Program-made: the position numbers and the translations under genes | Assembly: GCA_015228695.1 (NCBI GenBank) | Contig: JADGDA010000099.1 | Location: 1-8,394, forward strand | Reading direction: 5' to 3' | Source of the DNA: Alphaproteobacteria bacterium | GTDB lineage: Bacteria; Pseudomonadota; Alphaproteobacteria; Rhodospirillales; Rhodospirillaceae | Length of the DNA: 8,394 nucleotides | Notes under the pieces: generated by a model | The model's input: only the letters and a program-made list of their open reading frames with translations | Told to the model about the DNA's origin: nothing | Database searches by the model: none | Shown: positions 1 through 5,557 of the stretch, piece after piece | Layout: each line of letters opens with the position of its first letter | Numbering within the stretch: the first letter of the stretch is position 1

Positions 1-35
1 TCGCGAATTCGACGGCAAGAGGCCAGCCCTTGTCC

Positions 36-1013
36 ATGCGTATTTTTCGCCACCATACGGAGCTTCCCGGAGACGCGCGGGGGGCGGTCGTGGCGCTCGG
101 GAATTTCGACGGGGTCCATCGCGGCCATCAGGCCGTGATCGAGACGGCCCGCGCGGTCGCGGCCCGCGCGGGGCGGCCGTGCGGGGTGATGACCTTCGAG
201 CCCCATCCGCGCGCTCTGTTCGGCCCCGGCGGCGAGCCGTTCCGGCTGACCCCCTTCCGCATCAAGGCGCGCCATATCGAGGCTCTGGGCGTGGATTTCC
301 TGATTGCCCAGCGATTCGACGCGGAGTTCGCCGGCCACGAGGCCTCCGACTTCGTGGAGACCGTGCTGACCGCGAGCCTCGGGGTCCACCATGTGGTGGT
401 CGGCTATGACTATGTGTTCGGGAGAAGACGTCTCGGCGACGTCGCCATGCTGAAGGCGGCAAAAGGATTTTCCACCACCAGCGTGGACCCGGTGATGGCC
501 GCGAACGGCGACATCTATTCCTCGACCCGCGTCCGCGCCTGTCTCGTGGAGGGCCGGCCCGGCGAGGCGGCGGAACTGCTCGGACGCTATTGGGAGGTCG
601 AGGGGAGGGTGGAGCGGGGCGACCAGCGCGGGCGGGTGATCGGCTTCCCCACCGCCAACCTGCACCTGGGGGAATACCAGCGCCCGGCGGCCGGAGCCTA
701 TGCCGTGCGCGCCGGAATCGATCAGGGCATGGGCACCGTCTGGCACGACGGCGTCGCCAACTTCGGCCGCCGCCCCAGTTTCGACGACCGGGACCCGATC
801 CTGGAGGTGCATCTGCTCGATTTCTCGGGCGACCTCTATCAGCGGCACTTGCGGGTCGCCCTGGTTGAATTCCTGCGCCCGGAATGCCGCTTCGACGGAA
901 TCGAGTCCCTCAAGGTCCAGATCGCCCAGGACGCGGCCCAGGCCCGCGACCTTCTCCGTGCCCGCCATTTCCCGAACCATCCGGGGCCGAGCGTTCTTCC
1001 CGCGAAGGGGTGA
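36..1013 (+). CDS. ribF: Bifunctional riboflavin kinase / FAD synthetase
   Basis: Converts riboflavin to FMN and then FMN to FAD in the cytoplasm, using ATP for both steps. About 325 residues, the normal full length. The N-terminal nucleotidyltransferase (FAD synthetase) domain shows GNFDGVHRGH near residues 22-31, VGYDYVFGRRRLGD near 122-135 and SSTRVR near 162-167. The C-terminal riboflavin kinase domain shows GFPTAN near 203-208, the GVANFGRRPSF segment near 239-249, and LEVHLLDF near 256-263 with the conserved glutamate. The ATG at 36 gives the usual MRIFRH start, but a purine-rich AAGAGG at 17-22 is better spaced (7 bases) for the in-frame TTG at 30, which would add two residues. The stop codon lies 3 bases from the end of the convergent thermonuclease-like gene. 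Identity is firm; only the exact start is uncertain. Confidence 0.97.
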   Translation: MRIFRHHTELPGDARGAVVALGNFDGVHRGHQAVIETARAVAARAGRPCGVMTFEPHPRALFGPGGEPFRLTPFRIKARHIEALGVDFLIAQRFDAEFAGHEASDFVETVLTASLGVHHVVVGYDYVFGRRRLGDVAMLKAAKGFSTTSVDPVMAANGDIYSSTRVRACLVEGRPGEAAELLGRYWEVEGRVERGDQRGRVIGFPTANLHLGEYQRPAAGAYAVRAGIDQGMGTVWHDGVANFGRRPSFDDRDPILEVHLLDFSGDLYQRHLRVALVEFLRPECRFDGIESLKVQIAQDAAQARDLLRARHFPNHPGPSVLPAKG

Positions 1014-1016
1014 CGG

Positions 1017-1757
1017 TCAGGGCGCGGCGCCGATCTCGATCTGTTCGGGATGGGAGAGAACGATCATGGGGCCGTTGAGGCTGTCGAGCCACCCCCGCAC
1101 CCGCACCGGGTGGCCTTTCCAGTCCAGCGGGTTGATTTTCTCCTTGCGGAACAGCGCCGCCGCTTCCGGGGGAATCGACACCGTGAAGTCGTTCCGCCAG
1201 TCGGACCCGAAGTTGAGGTAGATGCGCCCCCCCGCGCGCGTGGCCTCGGCCACAGTCCCCTCGACCACCTGAAAGGTGCCGATCCATCGTCCGGTCTCGG
1301 ACGGCGCGCGGACGGCATGGATCGAAAGTCCCCACACCCCAAGCCCGCGCCCGCGCGCGCGCTGCTCCCGCGCGTACATTCCCGTGGCCAGGGAGCGGTT
1401 GTCGGCCAGGGTCTGGACCCGCGCCATGCCCCGCTCCAGCATCTCGCCCTGAACCCAGAGGCCGTCCACGAACACATGCGCGAGCACGCGCCCATGGCGG
1501 TCCCTCGGCCGTCCCCCGGTCCGCAGGTCCACGGTCCGGCCGGAGACCAGCCCGGCCAAAGCGGCCCTGGCCTTGTCGCCCAGAACGGACTTGGGCGCCA
1601 TGATCCCGACGAGGCGCAGGGTCCGGCCGTCGTCGAGGCGGAGGGTGTCCCCGTCCACGACATCGGCGACCCGGGCCGTTCCCGCAGGGATCAGGGGGGC
1701 GCCGGCGTCCCCCGCTCCCGCCGCCCCGGCCAGCAGGCACAGGACGATCGGCAACAC
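1017..1757 (-). CDS. Secreted thermonuclease (SNase)-fold protein, catalytic Glu replaced
   Basis: Probable exported protein of the staphylococcal nuclease fold, 246 residues from the GTG at 1757. A hydrophobic leader (residues 1-16, LPIVLCLLAGAAGAG) suggests a signal peptide. The nuclease-like OB domain runs from about 26 to 140: VVDGDT at 33-38, LRLVGIMAPK at 47-56, DRHGR at 86-90, then WVQGEMLERGMARV. In active nucleases the second motif is RL.GIDAPE; here the first Arg (R48) and the later Arg (R90) are kept, but the calcium Asp is Met53 and the catalytic Glu is Lys56. A second region (about 155-246) has YLNFGSDWRNDFTV and ends in GPMIVLSHPEQIEI. As I recall, GIxAPK with this C-terminal region typifies an alphaproteobacterial family, so the change is probably inherited rather than a local error. 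DNA cleavage cannot be assumed. No ATG, GTG, TTG or CTG lies upstream before the in-frame stop; see the note on its start. Confidence 0.85.
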   Translation of the reverse strand: MLPIVLCLLAGAAGAGDAGAPLIPAGTARVADVVDGDTLRLDDGRTLRLVGIMAPKSVLGDKARAALAGLVSGRTVDLRTGGRPRDRHGRVLAHVFVDGLWVQGEMLERGMARVQTLADNRSLATGMYAREQRARGRGLGVWGLSIHAVRAPSETGRWIGTFQVVEGTVAEATRAGGRIYLNFGSDWRNDFTVSIPPEAAALFRKEKINPLDWKGHPVRVRGWLDSLNGPMIVLSHPEQIEIGAAP

Positions 1758-1780
1758 GCCGCGAATAAGGATTTGAGACT

Positions 1781-1787
1781 CTCCCCC
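1781..1787 (-). promoter_or_regulatory. Possible ribosome binding site for the thermonuclease-like gene
   Basis: On the minus strand this reads CTC-complement GGGGGAG. It is 23 bases from the only standard start (GTG at 1757), which is too far, but 8 bases from an in-frame ATC at 1772 and 14 from an ATT at 1766. If it is used, the protein would start with a rare codon or the base at the start codon has been miscalled. Weak evidence on its own. Confidence 0.3.
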
Positions 1788-1801
1788 GTCCGCCTATCAT
1801 G

Positions 1802-1854
1802 GCCACATTGCGGCCTTTGGCCGTAACCGCCACATTGCGGCCTTTGGCCGTAAC
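1802..1854. repeat. Tandem direct repeat, two exact 26-base copies, 27-base period
   Basis: Copies at 1802-1827 and 1829-1854 are identical over 26 bases, beginning GCCACATTGCGGCC and ending GGCCGTAAC. Each contains a small palindrome CGGCC-TTT-GGCCG that could form a hairpin. The period is a multiple of three and there is no stop in the plus frame starting at the ATG at 1799, so it can be read as a repeated 9-residue unit (ATLRPLAVT). It sits in the divergent intergenic region and adjoins the large palindrome at 1868-1924. No other copy is seen in the window. I take it as one part of a dispersed intergenic element. Confidence 0.9.
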
Positions 1855-1867
1855 TAAGGTACGATTC

Positions 1868-1924
1868 GTCTTGCCGACCCTGAACATCTTCGCAAGCCGT
1901 GAAGATTTTCAGGGTCGGCAAGAC
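1868..1924. repeat. Long palindrome: 24-base arms, 9-base loop
   Basis: The left arm (1868-1891) begins GTCTTGCCGACCCTGA and ends ATCTTC. The right arm (1901-1924) begins GAAGAT and ends TCAGGGTCGGCAAGAC. The arms are complementary at 23 of 24 positions, the mismatch being the 18th base of the left arm, with a 9-base loop (GCAAGCCGT). The outer 16 bases are a perfect match. No T run follows, so it is not a typical intrinsic terminator in either direction, and it lies between divergent genes where a terminator is not expected. Total length 57 bases (19 codons). It is most likely a non-autonomous palindromic element, possibly with the tandem repeat at 1802-1854 as part of the same unit. Confidence 0.9.
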
Positions 1925-1948
1925 AGCATATACCAGAGAGCGTGCGCA

Positions 1949-2944
1949 GTGACCCCCAAGGCCTCCCATTCGGACACACCCTCCGCCCAGCGGCCCCCGA
2001 TGGGCCTGTTCCCCCGGTCGGAGCCTTTCGTGACGGGCCATCTGGCGGTCGACTCCCTCCACAGGCTGCATTGGGAACAGAGCGGCAATCCCGACGGCGT
2101 TCCGGTCGTGTTCGTCCATGGGGGGCCCGGCGCCGGCACGTCGCCCGACCACCGGCGTTTCTTCGATCCCCGCCGATACCGCATCGTCCTGTTCGATCAG
2201 CGCGGCGCCGGCCGTTCCCTGCCCCATGCCGAGACCCGCGACAACACCACCGCGCACCTCGTCGCCGACATGGAAATGTTGCGCGCCCACCTCGGCATCG
2301 AGCGGTGGGTCGTTTTCGGCGGCTCGTGGGGCAGCACCCTGGCGCTCGCCTACGGGCAGGCGTTTCCGGAGCGCTGCCTCGGGTTCATCCTGCGCGGGGT
2401 GTTCCTGTTCCGGCGGCACGAGGTCGAGTGGTTCCTGCACGGCATGGGCCGCTTCTTTCCCGAGGCGCATCTCGCCTTCCTGTCCTTTCTGCCGGAAAAC
2501 GAACGTTCCGATCCCCTGACGGCGTATTCCCTCCGCCTCGACGACCCGGACCCCGCCGTGCATCTGCCCGCCGCGCGGGCTTGGTGCGCCTATGAGGACG
2601 CCTGCTCCCGCCTGCTCCCGCACCGGTTGCCAACCTCCGGTTCCGAAGGCGGGTTGGCCCTGGCTCGGATCGAGTCGCACTACATGCGGCACGGAGGGTT
2701 CCTGGACGAGAACGCCTTGCTGAACGGTCTGCCGGCGCTTCACCGCCACCCCGCCGCCATCGTGCAGGGGCGTTACGACATGGTGTGCCCGATCGCCACC
2801 GCCGACGAACTGGCGCGCGCTTGGCCGGGATGCCGCTACACGGTGGTTCCCGACGCCGGGCATTCGGCGCTGGAGCCTGGAATCGCCTCCGCCCTGGTGG
2901 CCGAAACGGAACGTTTCAAGGCATTGTTCCGGAATTTTGTGTGA
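1949..2944 (+). CDS. pip: Proline iminopeptidase (prolyl aminopeptidase)
   Basis: Alpha/beta-hydrolase of peptidase family S33 that releases N-terminal proline from peptides, expected in the cytoplasm. From the GTG at 1949 it has 331 residues. It shows LHWEQSGNPDG near 40-50, the oxyanion segment HGGPG at 57-61, SPDHRRFFDP near 65-74, FDQRGAGRS near 82-90, the nucleophile elbow GGSWGST with Ser126, then GRYDMVCP with Asp277 and AGHS with His305 as the rest of the triad. The family usually begins about 20 residues before the WEQSGNPDG motif, which fits the in-frame ATG at 2000; the GTG at 1949 has a purine-rich AGAGAG 8 bases upstream. The reading frame stays open back to an ATG at 1799 through the palindromic repeat, which would add 50 unrelated residues. 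It precedes two genes in the same direction, 59 bases before the next. Function is firm, start is not. Confidence 0.93.
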   Translation: MTPKASHSDTPSAQRPPMGLFPRSEPFVTGHLAVDSLHRLHWEQSGNPDGVPVVFVHGGPGAGTSPDHRRFFDPRRYRIVLFDQRGAGRSLPHAETRDNTTAHLVADMEMLRAHLGIERWVVFGGSWGSTLALAYGQAFPERCLGFILRGVFLFRRHEVEWFLHGMGRFFPEAHLAFLSFLPENERSDPLTAYSLRLDDPDPAVHLPAARAWCAYEDACSRLLPHRLPTSGSEGGLALARIESHYMRHGGFLDENALLNGLPALHRHPAAIVQGRYDMVCPIATADELARAWPGCRYTVVPDAGHSALEPGIASALVAETERFKALFRNFV

Positions 2945-2990
2945 CTTTCGCTCCGATACGCGAAATGATGCCAGCCATTACAGCTTTTCG

Positions 2991-2996
2991 GGAGAA
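2991..2996 (+). promoter_or_regulatory. Ribosome binding site of the 96-residue protein gene
   Basis: GGAGAA, 7 bases before the ATG at 3004. This supports the small downstream gene being translated, and favours 3004 over the other ATG codons at 2785, 2966 and 2969. Confidence 0.7.
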
Positions 2997-3003
2997 ACCC
3001 AAG

Positions 3004-3294
3004 ATGTCCGATGCCCTGTTCGACCAGATCCTCCGGCTGCTTGCGGACGTGAAGGCCAGTACCAATTCCACCGTGGGCCAGGTCGAGACCGTCATGTCGT
3101 CCCTGGACGACATCGCGGCCCATGTCCTGGCGCTGGAGGGCATCGTCGTCGCCCTGCTGGGGAAGTATCCGGTCAACGGGGACGAGGTGGCCGCCTGGAT
3201 CCAGGACCAGACCAAAGTCGTGGACACGACCGGGACGGGATCGCGGAAGGCCGTCGATATCGCGCAGCATCTCATCCACGGCAAAGGACCGTAA
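3004..3294 (+). CDS. Small hypothetical protein, 96 residues
   Basis: I do not recognise this protein. Starting at the ATG at 3004 it begins MSDALFDQILRLLADVKAST. It looks soluble and mostly helical. Residues 1-55 have regularly spaced Leu, Ile and Val (DQILRLLADV, SSLDDIAAHVLALEGIVVALL), which suggests a coiled coil or helical bundle. After KYPVNGDEVAAWIQDQTKVVD comes a Gly/Thr turn (near 74-79) and a short closing helix. There is no signal peptide, no clear membrane segment and no cysteine. That it is a real gene is supported by a well-placed GGAGAA, by GC-rich third positions like its neighbours, and by its stop codon overlapping the start of the histidine phosphatase gene (TAATG), which suggests translational coupling. 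A role linked to the phosphatase is inference only. Confidence 0.8.
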   Translation: MSDALFDQILRLLADVKASTNSTVGQVETVMSSLDDIAAHVLALEGIVVALLGKYPVNGDEVAAWIQDQTKVVDTTGTGSRKAVDIAQHLIHGKGP

Positions 3295-3854
3295 TGGAGC
3301 TGCCGAGTCTGCCCCGACGGACCTTTTACTTCGTCCGTCACGGGGTCACGGACTATAACCGCAGCCGGCGGGTGATGGGGCAGATCGACGTGCCCCTGAA
3401 CGCCGAGGGGCGGAGGCAGGCCGGGTCCGCCGCGGTCTCCCTGCGCGGGACCGGGGTCGGCTCCATCTTCACCAGCCCGTTGAGCCGCGCCAGGGAAACC
3501 GCCGCGATCATCGGAGCCGTCCTCGGCGTGGACGTTCATGTCGCCGAGGGGCTGATGGAGCGGCATTGGGGCATCTTCCAGGACCGGGACATCAGCCACC
3601 GCCCCCTCGATGCCGATCCCGAGGGCGGGGAGACCCAGGCGGCGTTCATGGCGCGCGCCATCGGCGCCGTCGCCGGACTGCCCGGCCCTCCGCCGGTGCT
3701 TTTGGTCGCGCACAACGGGGTGTGCCGCGCCCTGCGTCGGCACCTCGGCCTTTCGGGCGCCGAGGGGGCCGTTCCCAACGCGGTACCCCTGCGGTTCGAC
3801 CCGACGCCCGCCGGATGGAGCGAAACGCCGGTCGGCTCCGGGATCGTCAGGTAA
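3294..3854 (+). CDS. Histidine phosphatase family protein (phosphoglycerate mutase-like)
   Basis: Cytoplasmic phosphatase of the histidine (acid phosphatase/phosphoglycerate mutase) superfamily, 186 residues, a normal length for the compact bacterial branch. The phosphate pocket is complete: FVRHGVTDYN with the phosphorylated His16 (RHG), SPLSRARETA with Arg65, the acid region MERHWG with Glu89, and VAHNG with the second His at 140. The pattern resembles small broad-specificity or metabolite phosphatases such as CobC- and GpmB-like proteins, but the substrate cannot be told from sequence and no cobalamin genes are nearby to support CobC. Its ATG shares one base with the stop of the preceding small gene, so the two are likely co-translated. 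Its last 8 bases overlap the 3' end of the convergent radical SAM gene. Confidence 0.93.
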   Translation: MELPSLPRRTFYFVRHGVTDYNRSRRVMGQIDVPLNAEGRRQAGSAAVSLRGTGVGSIFTSPLSRARETAAIIGAVLGVDVHVAEGLMERHWGIFQDRDISHRPLDADPEGGETQAAFMARAIGAVAGLPGPPPVLLVAHNGVCRALRRHLGLSGAEGAVPNAVPLRFDPTPAGWSETPVGSGIVR

Positions 3855-5532
3855 CCGCGTCGGCGATCTCCGCCATGCGCTGATAGCTCGGGACCTCCAT
3901 CGCCTCGATATCGACGATCCAAAAGCGCGTGTCGGCGGGGTTCAGCCGAATCGCCACGACCCGGTAGCAATGCGGGCAGACGAGATGCCGGTACTCGGCA
4001 AGAAACTTGAAGAAATGCTCAAGATGACCGTTCTTGACGTCGTCCGCGTCCCCCGGATAGTTCATGGTCCGATCCAGCCACTCCCCGCATGCCGGACATT
4101 GGACGCGGAAGACGATGGTGGACCGCGCGTATTCATCGAGGGAACCGGCCGGGCTCTGCACGAGAAAGGCCTTCGGATCGATGCGTCCGGGCGGCATCAT
4201 CCGAGCGTGGGCCGCCATTCCCTCCATCACCAGGGGCACGAACTCCTCCGAGGGAATGTCCGTCATGTTGTAGAATCGCGATTGATGCAGGGATTCGTAA
4301 TACGTCTTCTTGTCGGCGATCACCCCCTTGCGCAGGGCGTCATCGAAGATCGGCGTGGATGGAAACGGAACGATGATTCCCGTCGCGAAGACGTGTTTGC
4401 TGTGCGCCATGCAGAAGTCGAATGTTTCCCGTATGCTGTCGCGCGTTTCGGCGGGGTCTCCGAAGATGAAGTTTCCCTGAAGGCCGACGCCCGTATGCTC
4501 CGCCGCCGAGATGGCGCGCTCGATCTGCTGCCGGGTGATTTTTTTCCGCATGCTGGCAAGGACGCGATCATTGGCGCTTTCCAGCCCGACTCCGACCATG
4601 GCGCAACCCGCGTCCTTCATATCGCGGAGGATATCCTCGTTGATGTCCGGGACCCGCATCGCGCAGGTCCACTTGACGCCGAGATTCAATGCGCGCAGTC
4701 CTTCGCAGAACTCCCGTACCCTAGCTTCTTTCACGGAGAATAATTCGTCATACACAATGAAACAATTGAAGTCGTGTTTTTCCTTGAAATAGACAATCTC
4801 GTTGAGAACATCGGGGATCGTTCGTTGTGAATAGACCGACCCGGACGAGTGGAAACAGAATGTGCATTTGAAGGGGCAGGACCGGCCCGCGCTGAAGGGA
4901 AGCAGTCGGGGCCTCGGGTGGAGCGAGGCGATGTGCGGCGAGTGGAAATGGCCGCTCGCCTGGAAGAAATCGTCGATTCCCAGGACGTCGTAACTCGGGA
5001 AGGCATAGGATGGCAGGATTTTGCTTTTCGGGCGTTCGGGATTGACGACGGCCTCGCCGTCGAGCCAGAACGTCAGCCCCCCGATCTCCCGCAGCGGCCC
5101 TCCGTTCCCAAGCGCGGCAAGAAGCTCGACGATGGGAATCTCTCCGTCCCCCGTGATGGCAAAATCCGGCCGCAAATCGGAAAAAATGAACTCCAGGTCG
5201 GCGGTGACGATTCCTCCGCCCAGGATCACGGGGACGTCGGGAGCCAAACTTCGGCACATCGTGATCGCGTGGGCGAGGAAAAGATAATCCGCCGAAAGTC
5301 CCCCGATGGCGATCGCCTGCGGCTGATACCGGGAGATGGCCTGCGACAAGGCGCGGTGCAGCAGTTCCTGGGCGCTTCCCTTCGTCAGGGCGTAGGACAT
5401 GTTGCAGCCGAAAACCTCATGCCCCGCCGCCTGCAACGCCCCGGCGATATAGGCCACTCCTTGCGGAAACAACCCCGGCTGGGGCGCGGGATCGGGGTAT
5501 CCGTATTTGGTGACGAGCAGAAGAACGCGCAT
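3847..5532 (-). CDS. B12-binding-type radical SAM protein with C-terminal CxxC pairs
   Basis: Radical SAM enzyme of the class with an N-terminal cobalamin-binding-like (Rossmann) domain, 561 residues from the ATG at 5532; an in-frame TTG at 5544 would add four. Residues 1 to about 150 start MRVLLLVTKYGYPDP and include GLFPQGVAYIAGALQAAGHEV and ILGGGIVTADLEFI, as in BchE-like proteins, but I see no DxHxxG cobalamin motif. The radical SAM core has CPFKCTFC (Cys219, 223 and 226, for the 4Fe-4S cluster), then VGVGLESANDRVL and FIFGDPAETRDSIRETFDF. The C-terminus adds CPAC (479-482) and CPHC (519-522), spaced like a zinc ribbon. The substrate is unknown. It is the last gene of the minus-strand cluster, 25 bases after the M48 protease gene. 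Its interior is much more AT-rich than its neighbours (32% GC at 4741-4800), which hints at separate ancestry. Confidence 0.9.
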   Translation of the reverse strand: MRVLLLVTKYGYPDPAPQPGLFPQGVAYIAGALQAAGHEVFGCNMSYALTKGSAQELLHRALSQAISRYQPQAIAIGGLSADYLFLAHAITMCRSLAPDVPVILGGGIVTADLEFIFSDLRPDFAITGDGEIPIVELLAALGNGGPLREIGGLTFWLDGEAVVNPERPKSKILPSYAFPSYDVLGIDDFFQASGHFHSPHIASLHPRPRLLPFSAGRSCPFKCTFCFHSSGSVYSQRTIPDVLNEIVYFKEKHDFNCFIVYDELFSVKEARVREFCEGLRALNLGVKWTCAMRVPDINEDILRDMKDAGCAMVGVGLESANDRVLASMRKKITRQQIERAISAAEHTGVGLQGNFIFGDPAETRDSIRETFDFCMAHSKHVFATGIIVPFPSTPIFDDALRKGVIADKKTYYESLHQSRFYNMTDIPSEEFVPLVMEGMAAHARMMPPGRIDPKAFLVQSPAGSLDEYARSTIVFRVQCPACGEWLDRTMNYPGDADDVKNGHLEHFFKFLAEYRHLVCPHCYRVVAIRLNPADTRFWIVDIEAMEVPSYQRMAEIADAVT

Positions 5533-5557
5533 GGTTTTTTCCAATCCAACGGAACCG

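Noticed and set aside
1..35. Possible tail of an upstream gene before ribF
   Set aside because: Two frames are open to the window edge, but there are too few bases and no recognisable stop or motif to support a gene.
910..1887. Minus-strand frame starting in the palindromic repeat (MFRVGKTNRTLV...) and covering the thermonuclease-like gene and the end of ribF
   Set aside because: It is in a different frame from the thermonuclease-like protein and turns into low-complexity Arg/Gly/Pro; only its first 30 or so residues come from the repeat element.
1868..1924. Palindrome as an intrinsic terminator
   Set aside because: No T run on either side, and it lies between two divergent genes, so neither transcript ends there.
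1906..1934. Possible sigma-70 promoter TTTTCA, 17-base spacer, TATACC overlapping the right palindrome arm
   Set aside because: Only four of six matches at each box, and transcription would begin about 8 bases before the GTG at 1949; too weak to annotate.
3610..4743. Plus-strand open frame opposite the radical SAM gene
   Set aside because: Shadow frame; the minus strand carries the cluster-binding cysteines and family motifs, and no ribosome site precedes this frame.
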